A stretch of DNA of 64,000 nt, from the NCBI RefSeq assembly GCF_000158475.2, contig NZ_KI392030.1, forward strand, positions 205,628-269,627, read 5' to 3'. Each line of letters begins with the position of its first letter. Position 1 is the first letter of the stretch. Below, piece by piece: positions 10,679-18,391 of this stretch. The position numbers and the translations under genes are program-made. The stretch comes from Oxalobacter paraformigenes (GTDB lineage Bacteria; Pseudomonadota; Gammaproteobacteria; Burkholderiales; Burkholderiaceae_D). Under the pieces are notes generated by a model. The model searched no databases and was not told the DNA's origin. It saw nothing but the letters and a program-made list of their open reading frames with translations.

Positions 10679-10707
10679 TTGTCAGACTGAAAAAACTGGT
10701 TTACAAT
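10679..10707 (+). promoter_or_regulatory. Sigma-70 promoter for the aroG leader
   Basis: TTGTCA at 10679-10684 and TACAAT at 10702-10707 are separated by exactly 17 bases. Transcription would start near 10714, about 30 bases before the leader peptide start codon. That is the usual geometry for an attenuated biosynthetic gene. Confidence 0.65.
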
Positions 10708-10744
10708 AATCAAACGTTTTGACTTAAGTGCTTGTTTTGTAAAA

Positions 10745-10828
10745 ATGCTGAATTTCGCTTATTTTTATTTTTTTTACTTTGGCTATTCCAGCCCGTTGGC
10801 GGTGGAGAAGCGGCAAGCGCTCGAGTAA
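10745..10828 (+). CDS. Aromatic-rich leader peptide of aroG
   Basis: A 27-codon reading frame from ATG 10745 to TAA 10826-10828. Residues 4-14 read FAYFYFFYFGY, so 9 of 11 are Phe (5) or Tyr (4). It sits between a good promoter and a terminator hairpin just before a DAHP synthase gene. That is the arrangement of leader peptides such as E. coli pheL, where ribosome stalling at scarce aminoacyl-tRNAs controls transcription. The product itself probably has no function. The weak point is the ribosome binding site: only AAGTG at 10726-10730 resembles one, and it is poorly spaced. Confidence 0.75.
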   Translation: MLNFAYFYFFYFGYSSPLAVEKRQALE

Positions 10829-10876
10829 AGAGAACAAACCGAAATTCCTGAAAACCGCCAGATTTGGCGGTTTTTT
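10786..10876 (+). promoter_or_regulatory. Phe/Tyr transcription attenuator upstream of aroG
   Basis: Three mutually exclusive pairings can be drawn. Segment 1:2 pairs TTCCA-GCC (10786-10793) with GGC and TGGAG (10798-10800, 10803-10807), with a two-base bulge. Segment 2:3 pairs TGGCGGT (10797-10803) with ACCGCCA (10854-10860), a perfect 7-bp antiterminator. Segment 3:4 pairs AAAACCGCCA (10851-10860) with TGGCGGTTTT (10865-10874), followed by T residues, and is a terminator. A ribosome stalled on the Phe/Tyr codons (10754-10786) would cover segment 1 and favour 2:3, letting transcription continue into aroG. With ample Phe-tRNA and Tyr-tRNA, 1:2 and 3:4 would form. Pairings are seen in the sequence; the mechanism is inferred. 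Confidence 0.75.
10851..10876 (+). terminator. Attenuator terminator hairpin before aroG
   Basis: Ten perfect base pairs, AAAACCGCCA with TGGCGGTTTT, around the loop GATT, ending in six Ts (10871-10876). It lies 24 bases before the aroG start codon, so it must be bypassed for aroG expression unless a promoter exists after it. None is apparent. Confidence 0.8.
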
Positions 10877-10899
10877 CGTTTATCAATACTGGAAAAAAA

Positions 10900-11961
10900 A
10901 TGAAACCCACCGATGATTTAAGAATTCTCGCGATGAAAGAACTGACACCCCCATCTCATTTAATACGCGAGTTTCCCTGCCTGGAAAAGGCAGCCGAAAC
11001 GGTTTCAACCTGCAGAGAGTCGATTCATCGTGTATTGCACGATCAGGATGACCGGCTGGTCGTCATTATCGGACCCTGCTCCATTCACGATCCGAAAGCG
11101 GCGATGGAATATGCCCATCGGCTTGCGGAGGAACAGCAGCGTTATACGGAGGATCTGATTGTCGTCATGCGCGTCTATTTCGAAAAGCCGCGTACCACGA
11201 TTGGCTGGAAGGGCCTGATCAACGATCCTTTCATGGATCACAGTTATCGTATCAACGAAGGTCTGCATATTGCACGCGAACTTTTAAGGGACGTCAACGA
11301 TCTGGGTTTGCCCGCTGCGACCGAATATCTCGACATGATCAGCCCTCAATATGTCGCTGACATGATCAGCTGGGGCGCGATCGGGGCGAGGACGACGGAA
11401 TCCCAGGTTCATCGGGAGTTGTCGTCTGGCCTGTCGTGCCCGGTCGGTTTCAAGAATGGTACCGACGGCAATATCAAGATCGCCATTGATGCAATCAAGG
11501 CGGCTTCGCATCCGCATCACTTCCTGTCGGTCACGAAAGGAGGGCATACAGCTATTTTCGAAACGCAGGGAAATCACGATTGCCATATCATTTTACGTGG
11601 AGGATACAAGCCCAATTATGATGCAGCCAGCGTCGATGCGGCCTGCAAGGCGGTCGAAGCGGCAGGTCTTGCGCCTAAAATCATGATTGACGCTTCCCAC
11701 GGGAACAGTTCCAAGAAAGCGGAAAATCAGATGCCGGTGTGTGCAGAAGTCGGTAATAATATCGCAGGCGGGAATGACAGGATTATCGGTGTCATGATCG
11801 AATCGAATCTGGTCGGTGGACGCCAGGATCACGTTCCCGGAAAACCGCTCGTCTATGGGCAGTCCGTAACGGATGCCTGCATCGGCTGGGACGAAAGCAG
11901 CAAACTTCTCCGGAATCTGGCTGATTCCGTAAAACAGCGCCGGGATGCGTTAAAGAAATGA
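10900..11961 (+). CDS. aroG: 3-deoxy-7-phosphoheptulonate synthase (DAHP synthase, class I)
   Basis: A 353-residue enzyme condensing phosphoenolpyruvate and erythrose 4-phosphate, the first step of the shikimate pathway to Phe, Tyr and Trp. It matches the E. coli AroF/G/H class by length and by motifs IIGPCSIHDPKAAMEYA, GARTTESQVHRELSSGL and GFKNGTDG. The C-terminal GGRQDHVPGKPLVYGQSVTD is also typical. ATG 10900 is chosen because homologues begin shortly before the DLRI motif. An in-frame codon at 10864 lies inside the terminator hairpin. Control is probably by the upstream attenuator as well as feedback inhibition. Which amino acid inhibits the enzyme cannot be told from the sequence alone. 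Confidence 0.95.
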   Translation: MKPTDDLRILAMKELTPPSHLIREFPCLEKAAETVSTCRESIHRVLHDQDDRLVVIIGPCSIHDPKAAMEYAHRLAEEQQRYTEDLIVVMRVYFEKPRTTIGWKGLINDPFMDHSYRINEGLHIARELLRDVNDLGLPAATEYLDMISPQYVADMISWGAIGARTTESQVHRELSSGLSCPVGFKNGTDGNIKIAIDAIKAASHPHHFLSVTKGGHTAIFETQGNHDCHIILRGGYKPNYDAASVDAACKAVEAAGLAPKIMIDASHGNSSKKAENQMPVCAEVGNNIAGGNDRIIGVMIESNLVGGRQDHVPGKPLVYGQSVTDACIGWDESSKLLRNLADSVKQRRDALKK

Positions 11962-11968
11962 AAAAGAA

Positions 11969-11998
11969 AAGCCGCCTTTTGTAAAGGCGGCTTTTTTC
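11969..11998. terminator. Bidirectional terminator between aroG and yajQ
   Basis: AAGCCGCCTTT (11969-11979) pairs with AAAGGCGGCTT (11983-11993) around TGT. It is flanked by an A-tract on the left and a T-tract on the right, so it works in both directions. It separates the convergent aroG and yajQ, and the yajQ stop codon (11997-11999) abuts it. Confidence 0.85.
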
Positions 11999-12482
11999 AG
12001 TTCCGGAAGTTGTTGAATTCGAGCGGGATATCCGGGACTTCCTTGCGAAGCATGGCCATGGTTGCCTGCAAATCGTCTTTTTTTGCGCCAGTTACCCGGA
12101 CGGCGTCGCCCTGAATGCTGGCCTGTACCTTGAGTTTGTTGTCCTTGACCAGTTTGACGATTTTTTTGGCGCTATCCGTCTGGATACCGTTTTTGACGGT
12201 CACGATTTGTTTGACCCTGTCGCCACCGATTTTCTCGATTTTGCCTTCGTCCAGAAAACGGACATCGACTTTTCGTTTGGCCATTTTCCCGGTCAGGACA
12301 TCCTTGACCTGACCCAGCTGGAATTCGGAATCGGCAAAAACGGTCAGTTCGTGTTCTTTCTGTTCGACGCGGGCGTCACTGCCACGGAAGTCGAAACGGG
12401 TGCCGATCTCTTTGTTCGTCTGATCGACCGCATTGCGGACTTCGACCATATCGGCTTCAGATACTACGTCAAAAGATGGCAT
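11997..12482 (-). CDS. yajQ: YajQ-family nucleotide-binding protein
   Basis: A 161-residue YajQ-family protein starting [20 protein letters not shown] and containing the conserved [10 protein letters not shown] and [12 protein letters not shown] segments. Members fold into two similar alpha/beta domains. In Xanthomonas and Pseudomonas they bind cyclic di-GMP and influence transcription. Elsewhere they have been described as nucleic-acid binding proteins. The physiological role here is therefore unsettled. The start is supported by AAAGGAAAGG upstream on the minus strand. It is divergent from murB, with 121 bases between them, and convergent with aroG through a shared terminator. Confidence 0.95.
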   Translation of the reverse strand: MPSFDVVSEADMVEVRNAVDQTNKEIGTRFDFRGSDARVEQKEHELTVFADSEFQLGQVKDVLTGKMAKRKVDVRFLDEGKIEKIGGDRVKQIVTVKNGIQTDSAKKIVKLVKDNKLKVQASIQGDAVRVTGAKKDDLQATMAMLRKEVPDIPLEFNNFRN

Positions 12483-12603
12483 GGGTAACCTTTCCTTTAA
12501 AATCCTCGACAGAGGCTGTCAATTGTCATTAAGATTGCAGTCTGAATTGTAGCGAACAAAATTCCTGTATGCCACCTGGCATCAATACTCTTTTATCCCG
12601 GTC

Positions 12604-13632
12604 ATGAATTTTCCCGATTTCATCAAACGTGATTTTTCCTTGCGGTCATTCAATACTTTCGGAATTGATGAAACCGCATCGCTTTACATGGAAGTGAAAA
12701 CCGTTGACGATTTGATGCAGATTTACCGCCATGCCTCGCTTATGAAAGTACCCCGGCTTATCGTTGGAGGGGGCAGCAATCTTCTGTTAACCGGCCACTT
12801 TGATGGATTAGCGCTCCGGATGGCGATGAAAGGCATGCACATTGAAAGAGAAGATAAAGAGTATGTTTATGTAAGTGCGGCCGCAGGAGAAAAATGGCAC
12901 GATCTGGTTTCATGGACATTGAAAAGCGGTTTGGGGGGGCTTGAGAACCTTTCATGGATTCCAGGAACAGTAGGTGCCGCGCCTGTCCAGAATATCGGCG
13001 CTTATGGTGCTGAGTTGAAAGACTGTTTTTTTTCGCTTAAGGCATTCGATTTCGAGAAGGGAATCCTTATCGAATTGGGTAAGGCCGATTGCCGGTTCGC
13101 TTACCGGAGCAGTGTTTTCAAGAATGCGCTGAGAAACAGGGTAGCTATTGTAGAGGTGACGTTTGCATTACCGAAAAGCTGGAAACCCAATATAACTTAT
13201 GCAGAGGTTGAAAGAGAAGTGAAAAGGCGCGGAATCACGGGACCCACGCCTGAAGAGATCAGTGAAATCATCGTGGAAATCCGGCAACGCAAACTTCCCG
13301 ATCCGGCTGTTTTGGGGAATGCAGGGAGCTTTTTCAAAAATCCGGCAATAACAGCGGAAAGATTATCCGAGTTGAAGATAAATTATCCCGGAATGCCCGC
13401 TTATATACAAACGGATGGCCGTTATCGTATCGCGGCCGGCTGGCTGATTGACCAGTGTGGCTGGAAGGGACGACGAATGGGAAATGCCGGCGTTTGCGAA
13501 ACACAGGCGCTGGTACTGGTCAATCATGGCCGTGCCAGTGGAGCGGACATCGCCACTCTGGCGAAAGCTATTGAAAAAGAGGTTTTCGACCGTTTTGCCA
13601 TCCGGCTGGAACCGGAACCGGTGTTTGTCTGA
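12604..13632 (+). CDS. murB: UDP-N-acetylenolpyruvoylglucosamine reductase
   Basis: A 342-residue FAD enzyme that reduces UDP-GlcNAc-enolpyruvate to UDP-MurNAc with NADPH, the second committed step of peptidoglycan precursor synthesis. The FAD-binding loop VGGGSNLLLT and GTVGAAPVQNIGAYGAEL are visible. The proton-donating serine lies in NAGSFFKNP near residue 242. Length fits type I (E. coli-like) MurB. Its stop is only 7 bases from the end of convergent mtnA, with no terminator hairpin in the gap. It is physically separate from the dcw cluster at 27222, as in many Proteobacteria. No strong ribosome binding site precedes ATG 12604. Confidence 0.95.
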   Translation: MNFPDFIKRDFSLRSFNTFGIDETASLYMEVKTVDDLMQIYRHASLMKVPRLIVGGGSNLLLTGHFDGLALRMAMKGMHIEREDKEYVYVSAAAGEKWHDLVSWTLKSGLGGLENLSWIPGTVGAAPVQNIGAYGAELKDCFFSLKAFDFEKGILIELGKADCRFAYRSSVFKNALRNRVAIVEVTFALPKSWKPNITYAEVEREVKRRGITGPTPEEISEIIVEIRQRKLPDPAVLGNAGSFFKNPAITAERLSELKINYPGMPAYIQTDGRYRIAAGWLIDQCGWKGRRMGNAGVCETQALVLVNHGRASGADIATLAKAIEKEVFDRFAIRLEPEPVFV

Positions 13633-13639
13633 CCGGTGT

Positions 13640-14710
13640 TTATTGCCGGCCGTTCTTGACGAAACCGGATAACCCGCCTTTCATCAAGGTGTCATTGGTG
13701 ACAATGCCCTTTTCTGTTACCAGAGCGGTAACCAGTTCGGCCGGCGTAACATCGAATGCCGGATTGCGAATGGCAACGCCTTCGGGGGCCCAGTGGCAAT
13801 CGCGAAAGCCTTTCACTTCATTGGCAGGGCGTTCCTCAATTGGAATGTCGCTACCCGTTGCAAGCGACAGATCGATGGTCGAGAGCGGGCAGGCAACGTA
13901 AAAAGGGATGTTGTGGCGTTTTGCCAGTACGGCAACCATATATGTCCCGATTTTGTTGGCGACGTCCCCGTTGGCGGCGACCCGGTCTGTTCCGACCACA
14001 ACGGCGTCGATTTCTCCCCGGCTCATCAGATAACCTGACATATTGTCCGTTATCAGAGTGACGGGTATGTTTTCCTGTAGCAGTTCCCACGCCGTCAGAC
14101 GTGCGCCTTGCAGGAACGGCCGGGTTTCATCGGCAAAAACAGAAAGGCGTTTTCCCGCTTCGATTGCCGAGCGGAAAACGCCCAAAGCGGTACCATGTCC
14201 GGCAGTTGCCAAGGCACCAGCGTTGCAGTGGGTCAGGACTTTTGCACCATCCGGTAAAAGGGTTGCGCCATATTGACCCATTTTTCGATTGATGCCGATA
14301 TCTTCGTCCAGTATGGCATGGGCTTCCTGAAGCAGGATACCGGACAGCTCCTTCAATGACTTGTCCGGATGCGATAACCAGAGCTTTCTCATCCTGTCGA
14401 GTGCCCAGAACAGGTTGACGGCGGTCGGTCTGCTGGCGGCCAGAATGTTGAAGCCTTCATTGAGCCGTTCCGCAAATACCGATGGCATTGTTCCCGCAAG
14501 GCGACGGGCTTCGAGGGCGATACCATATGCTGCCGCAACGCCGATAGCGGGCGCACCCCTGACGACCATATCGCGGATGGCGCCGGCAACGCTTTTTGCC
14601 GAATCGCACGCAACATATTCAGTTCGGAAAGGCAACAGCCTTTGATCGATCAGTTCAATCTGTTTGCCATTCCAGCGCAGGGTCTGAACCCGTTCCATAA
14701 CCCTTTTCAC
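13640..14710 (-). CDS. mtnA: S-methyl-5-thioribose-1-phosphate isomerase
   Basis: A 356-residue aldose-ketose isomerase converting 5-methylthioribose 1-phosphate to 5-methylthioribulose 1-phosphate. Related enzymes also take 5-deoxyribose 1-phosphate. The catalytic cysteine is in THCNAGALATAGHGTALG and the catalytic aspartate in VVGTDRVAANGDVANKIGTY. The most likely start is GTG at 14710, because GAAGGAG lies 10 bases upstream on the minus strand. ATG at 14698 also fits family alignments but is too far from that site. The GTG lies 5 bases after the apt stop, so the two are translationally linked. It is the last gene of the mtnP operon. Confidence 0.93.
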   Translation of the reverse strand: MKRVMERVQTLRWNGKQIELIDQRLLPFRTEYVACDSAKSVAGAIRDMVVRGAPAIGVAAAYGIALEARRLAGTMPSVFAERLNEGFNILAASRPTAVNLFWALDRMRKLWLSHPDKSLKELSGILLQEAHAILDEDIGINRKMGQYGATLLPDGAKVLTHCNAGALATAGHGTALGVFRSAIEAGKRLSVFADETRPFLQGARLTAWELLQENIPVTLITDNMSGYLMSRGEIDAVVVGTDRVAANGDVANKIGTYMVAVLAKRHNIPFYVACPLSTIDLSLATGSDIPIEERPANEVKGFRDCHWAPEGVAIRNPAFDVTPAELVTALVTEKGIVTNDTLMKGGLSGFVKNGRQ

Positions 14711-14715
14711 AACCG

Positions 14716-15243
14716 TTACTCTCCTTCGAAAGCGCAAAGCGCAAAAGCCGGACATCCGATCTTTTGCAGGCGCTCGTTGCCGCCCAGTTCGGGGAGATCA
14801 ACCAGAAAGGCGCATTCGACGACTTCGCCGCCGCATTTGCGGATCAGTTTGATGGCCGCTTCCGCGGTTCCTCCCGTAGCGATCAGATCGTCGATCAAGA
14901 GGATCTGATCGCCGGGTGAAATGGCGTCCGTGTGGACTTCGATCGTGCTTGTTCCATATTCCATGTCGTAGTCTTCTCCGATTGTCGCTGCCGGAAGTTT
15001 CCCTTTTTTGCGGATGAGCACTAAACCGGTACCCATGAGATAGGCGAGCGGTGCGCCCAGCAGAAAACCGCGGGATTCGATAACGGCAATCCGGTCGATT
15101 TTTTTATCCCGGTAATGTTCGACCAGTTGATCTATCGCGGATTTGAGTCCGGCCGGATGGTGAAGCAGGGTCGTGATATCCCGGAACTGGACGCCTTTTT
15201 GGGGATAATCGGGAATGGTGCGAATATAGGAAGTAAGTGACAT
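14716..15243 (-). CDS. apt: Adenine phosphoribosyltransferase
   Basis: A 175-residue type I phosphoribosyltransferase making AMP from adenine and PRPP. The PRPP-binding loop is visible as LLIDDLIATGGTA at residues 115-127, and VIESRGFLLGAPLAY is typical of Apt. The gene sits between the class II aldolase and mtnA. This context suggests it recycles the adenine released by the MTA phosphorylase encoded at the head of the same operon, besides general purine salvage. Spacing is 24 bases from the aldolase gene and 5 bases to mtnA. Confidence 0.96.
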   Translation of the reverse strand: MSLTSYIRTIPDYPQKGVQFRDITTLLHHPAGLKSAIDQLVEHYRDKKIDRIAVIESRGFLLGAPLAYLMGTGLVLIRKKGKLPAATIGEDYDMEYGTSTIEVHTDAISPGDQILLIDDLIATGGTAEAAIKLIRKCGGEVVECAFLVDLPELGGNERLQKIGCPAFALCAFEGE

Positions 15244-15267
15244 AAGCGGATTCCGATGGAAGTTGAG

Positions 15268-15951
15268 TTATTTTTTGAAGTAATCCCTGAATTTTTCGTG
15301 TACGTCTTTCATTTGTTCTTCTGTCAATACGTTGGGATGACCTGCTTGCAGGATCCTCCAGTACTGTTCGCAAAGCGATTCGACCTCAACAGCGACCGAC
15401 ATGGCATGGTCGAGGTTGTAACCGAGCGCAAGCATACCGTGATGGGCCAGCAGACAGGCATAACGGCTATCCAGCGCATCAAGCGCAACGTCTGATAATT
15501 CCTGACTTCCGAAAAGCGCATATGGCGCGCATGGTATCGTGTTGCCGCCGGTAACGGCAATCATGTAATGAAAAGGAGGGACTTCCAGTTGCAGGCATGC
15601 CAGTGTCGTGGCGAATGTTGAATGTGTATGAACGACAGCGTGCACATCCGGCCGCGCTGCATAAATGTCCCGATGCATGCGCCATTCACTGCTGGGTCTT
15701 TCATTGCCGGTGTTTTCTCCACTCATATTCATCAGACAAATGGAGGCGGCGATCATTTTTGCCGGATCAATCCCGCTGGGAGTAATAAGAAATCCATTTC
15801 CGGCGCCGGTTTCCGTTTCACATCGGACGCTGATGTTTCCGCATGAACCGCGGTTCATGCCATTTGAAACAAGCTGTCTGCTGGCTTCGACAATCCGGTT
15901 TGCCAGTTCAACGTTTTTAGGTAACGCGGGAGACATTTCCGTGTGGAACAT
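15268..15951 (-). CDS. Class II aldolase, probable DHAP-shunt aldolase (Ald2/FucA-like)
   Basis: A 227-residue zinc-dependent class II aldolase close to L-fuculose-1-phosphate aldolase. Glu89 in SSEW is the expected acid/base. His108 and His110 in VVHTH, and one of the pair His170/His171 in LLAHHG, are zinc ligands. HYMIAVTGGNTIPCAPYALFG is strongly FucA-like. Lying between mtnP (3-base gap) and apt/mtnA, its likely substrate is 5-methylthioribulose 1-phosphate or 5-deoxyribulose 1-phosphate. Cleavage would give DHAP plus an aldehyde (the DHAP shunt). The main alternative is MtnB dehydratase of the universal methionine salvage pathway, which belongs to the same fold. The FucA-type signature and absence of mtnC and mtnD nearby argue against it. 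Confidence 0.8.
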   Translation of the reverse strand: MFHTEMSPALPKNVELANRIVEASRQLVSNGMNRGSCGNISVRCETETGAGNGFLITPSGIDPAKMIAASICLMNMSGENTGNERPSSEWRMHRDIYAARPDVHAVVHTHSTFATTLACLQLEVPPFHYMIAVTGGNTIPCAPYALFGSQELSDVALDALDSRYACLLAHHGMLALGYNLDHAMSVAVEVESLCEQYWRILQAGHPNVLTEEQMKDVHEKFRDYFKK

Positions 15952-15954
15952 GGC

Positions 15955-16821
15955 TCATCCCTTTTTGAGGACACGTCCGGCAACAGCGTCAAGCTGGCGG
16001 ATTTTGTCGGGATCGCGATTTTCAGGCGAAGTAATGATGGCGTTTTCAAGCGCAAACCGGCAACTGCACGAAGAAGCCGATGAATCGCTGTCAACAGGCA
16101 GGACGACTTCTTTTACCAGTTTTTGAGCTTTGGAAGCGTTTTCTGTCAGAATCCGGATAATTTGCTGTACAGTAACCTGATCGTGTTCAGGATGCCAGCA
16201 GTCGTAATCCGTTACCATGGCAATGCTGGCGTAACACATTTCCGCTTCACGGGCCAGTTTCGCTTCCGGAATGTTGGTCATGCCGATAACATCGCAGTTC
16301 CAGCTGCGGTACATTTCGGATTCGGCATGCGTCGAGAATTGCGGTCCTTCCATTGCCAGATACGTTCCGCCGGGTACGGTTTCAATACCGGCTTGCCTTG
16401 AAACCTCATGGATGAGATGCGACAGGCGGCGGCAGGTTGGGTAAGCCATTGAAACGTGGGCGACGCAACCTTTTCCGAAAAAAGATCGCTCGCGCTGAAC
16501 AGTACGGTCGATGTATTGGTCGACAATGACAAAAGTGCCCGGTTTCAGACTTTCCTTCAGGGATCCGACGGCACTGACGGACAGGATATCGGTGACGCCT
16601 GCTCTTTTAAGCGCATCGATGTTGGCGCGGTAATTGATTTCCCCCGGCGATAATTTGTGACCACGACCGTGACGGGGAAGAAATACCAGCTGTTGCCCGT
16701 TAAGTTTGCCGTAAAGAAGCGCATCTGATGGCGTCCCGAAAGGTGAGGAAATCGCTTTCCACTTTATGTCAGTCAGTCCCTCGATATCATAAATACCGCT
16801 TCCGCCGATAATGCCGATCAT
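15955..16821 (-). CDS. mtnP: S-methyl-5'-thioadenosine phosphorylase
   Basis: A 288-residue trimeric-type nucleoside phosphorylase splitting 5'-methylthioadenosine with phosphate into adenine and 5-methylthioribose 1-phosphate. Visible motifs are GIIGGSG at the N-terminus, LPRHGRGHKLSP (phosphate site), YLAMEGPQFST, and GMTNIPEAKLAREAE followed by TDYDCW. The Asp there is typical of enzymes preferring 6-aminopurines. Enzymes of this class often also accept 5'-deoxyadenosine. It is the first gene of the four-gene operon, with GGGACAGG shortly before ATG. A Ser/Cys-rich stretch (SDSSASSCSC) near residue 246 looks like a local variation. Confidence 0.94.
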   Translation of the reverse strand: MIGIIGGSGIYDIEGLTDIKWKAISSPFGTPSDALLYGKLNGQQLVFLPRHGRGHKLSPGEINYRANIDALKRAGVTDILSVSAVGSLKESLKPGTFVIVDQYIDRTVQRERSFFGKGCVAHVSMAYPTCRRLSHLIHEVSRQAGIETVPGGTYLAMEGPQFSTHAESEMYRSWNCDVIGMTNIPEAKLAREAEMCYASIAMVTDYDCWHPEHDQVTVQQIIRILTENASKAQKLVKEVVLPVDSDSSASSCSCRFALENAIITSPENRDPDKIRQLDAVAGRVLKKG

Positions 16822-16852
16822 GCCTGTCCCAGTTTATTGAAATCCAGCTGAC

Positions 16853-16881
16853 ATTATTGAATGGCAGAAACGATTATGCAA
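16853..16881 (-). promoter_or_regulatory. Putative promoter of the mtnP operon
   Basis: On the minus strand TTGCAT (plus 16876-16881) and AATAAT (plus 16853-16858) are 17 bases apart. They lie between the argG terminator and mtnP, which puts the start of transcription about 25 bases before the mtnP start codon. An imperfect inverted repeat, CTGTC-N5-GACAG (16883-16897), lies just upstream and could be an operator. Confidence 0.45.
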
Positions 16882-16923
16882 CTGTCTGGACGACAGAAAA
16901 AGGAAACGGTTTCTTCTTGCCGG

Positions 16924-16962
16924 AAAAAAAAGCGGTTTTGCCATTTTTTTCGGCAAAACCGC
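16924..16962 (-). terminator. Rho-independent terminator of argG
   Basis: GCGGTTTTGCC (16932-16942) and GGCAAAACCGC (16952-16962) form an 11-bp perfect stem. On the minus strand it is followed by eight Ts (plus 16924-16931). It separates argG from the mtnP operon. Confidence 0.9.
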
Positions 16963-16983
16963 AGATAAATACAACCGTTATTT

Positions 16984-18210
16984 TTATTTTTTCTGACGGG
17001 CGTTGGCGGCGATGCGGAGGCGAAGCGCGTTCAGCTTGATGAAACCGCCGGCGTCTTTTTGATCGTAAGCGCCCGCGTCATCTTCAAAAGTCGCGATAGT
17101 GTTGTCAAACAACGAATCTGTTTTCGAATCGCGGCCAACCACGATGACGTTGCCCTTGTACAGCTTCAGACGGACAGTACCGTTGACGTGTTCCTGTGTG
17201 TGATCGATCAATTGCTGGAGCGCGACGCGTTCCGGAGCCCACCAGTAACCGTTATAAATCATTGATGCGTAACGTGGCATCAGGTCGTCTTTCAGATGAG
17301 CGACTTCACGGTCCAGTGTGAGGGATTCGATGGCACGGTGGGCCTTCAGCATGATCGTTCCACCCGGAGTTTCATAACAGCCGCGGGATTTCATGCCGAC
17401 ATACCGGTTTTCGACCAGATCCAGACGTCCGATACCGTGTTTGCTGCCCAGACGGTTCAATTCGGCCAGCACGGCAGCCGGGGTCATGCGTTTGCCGTTC
17501 AATGCAACGATGTCGCCTTTTTCGAACTCGATATCCAGATATTCAGCCTGATCGGGTGCGTCTTCGGGGCTGACTGTCCAGCGCCACATGGATGCTTCCG
17601 GTTCAGCGTTGGGGTCTTCAAGGTGTCTGCCTTCATAACTGATATGCAGCAGGTTGGCATCCATCGAATAAGGCGCGCCGCCCTGTTTGTGTTTCATTTC
17701 GATTTCGATTCCGGCGTCTTCCGCATATTTGAGCAGTTTTTCACGGGAAAGCAGGTCCCATTCACGCCAGGGAGCGATGATCTTGATGTTCGGCATCAGG
17801 GCGTAAGCGCCCAGTTCGAAACGGACCTGATCGTTCCCCTTGCCGGTTGCGCCGTGAGCGATGGCGTCGGCGCCAGTCTGGCGGGCGATTTCAATCAGCC
17901 GTTTCGCGATCAGCGGACGGGCGATACTGGTACCGAGCAAATATTCACCTTCATAAATGGTGTTGGCGCGAAACATGGGAAATACAAAATCGCGGACGAA
18001 TTCTTCACGCAGGTCGTCAATGAAAATGTTTTCCGGCTTGATGCCGAATTTCAGCGCTTTCTGGCGGGCAGGCTCCAGTTCTTCGCCCTGGCCGAGATCG
18101 GCAGTAAAGGTGACTACTTCACATTGATAGGTATCTTGCAGCCATTTCAGAATGACCGATGTGTCCAGGCCGCCTGAATAGGCGAGAACAACTTTTTTTA
18201 CGTCGCTCAT
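16984..18210 (-). CDS. argG: Argininosuccinate synthase
   Basis: A 408-residue enzyme joining citrulline and aspartate with ATP to form argininosuccinate, the penultimate step of arginine synthesis. The ATP-pyrophosphatase P-loop AYSGGLDTS is at residues 10-18. [12 protein letters not shown] and [14 protein letters not shown] match the family. Length is usual for the type I enzyme. It lies downstream of argF on the same strand, 181 bases away, with a perfect palindrome between them, so it may have its own promoter. A strong terminator follows. argJ is also in this window, at 48932. Confidence 0.97.
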   Translation of the reverse strand: MSDVKKVVLAYSGGLDTSVILKWLQDTYQCEVVTFTADLGQGEELEPARQKALKFGIKPENIFIDDLREEFVRDFVFPMFRANTIYEGEYLLGTSIARPLIAKRLIEIARQTGADAIAHGATGKGNDQVRFELGAYALMPNIKIIAPWREWDLLSREKLLKYAEDAGIEIEMKHKQGGAPYSMDANLLHISYEGRHLEDPNAEPEASMWRWTVSPEDAPDQAEYLDIEFEKGDIVALNGKRMTPAAVLAELNRLGSKHGIGRLDLVENRYVGMKSRGCYETPGGTIMLKAHRAIESLTLDREVAHLKDDLMPRYASMIYNGYWWAPERVALQQLIDHTQEHVNGTVRLKLYKGNVIVVGRDSKTDSLFDNTIATFEDDAGAYDQKDAGGFIKLNALRLRIAANARQKK

Positions 18211-18349
18211 AAGGTGTCTTTCGTATGTTTCAGTTGGAAAGGATGAAGGAATGGAACGTATTATTGGACGTCCGGATTTTCAACAGAACCATTTTATGCC
18301 GTTTCCCGCGAAACGGAAACCGGTCGGCAATAGATTAAGGAGCCGATCG

Positions 18350-18377
18350 TTCCCTGCTATACCGGTATAGCAGGGAA
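18350..18377. repeat. Perfect 28-bp palindrome between argF and argG
   Basis: The half-site TTCCCTGCTATACC (18350-18363) is followed immediately by its exact reverse complement (18364-18377) with no spacer. It lies 14 bases after the argF stop and about 140 bases before the argG start, in the direction of transcription. There is no T-tract on either side, so it is not a standard intrinsic terminator. It could be an operator for a dimeric regulator, an RNA stability hairpin for argF mRNA, or a copy of a dispersed repeat. The sequence does not decide between these. Confidence 0.85.
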
Positions 18378-18391
18378 GTGACGGTTCAGTT

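Noticed and set aside
15268-15951. Calling the aldolase gene mtnB (methylthioribulose-1-phosphate dehydratase)
   Set aside because: The fold is shared, but the SSEW, HYMIAVTGGN and IPCAPYALFG segments are FucA-type, and no mtnC or mtnD is nearby. Kept as an alternative only.
17296-18177. A 293-codon open frame on the plus strand
   Set aside because: It is antisense to argG, which is full length and conserved.
18350-18377. The argF-argG palindrome as an intrinsic terminator
   Set aside because: Neither strand has a T-tract after the stem, and the palindrome has no natural loop. I therefore list it as a repeat of unknown role.
18211-18391. ArgR operator in front of argG
   Set aside because: I looked for TGAAT-N4-ATTCA-like sites and saw none good enough to report.
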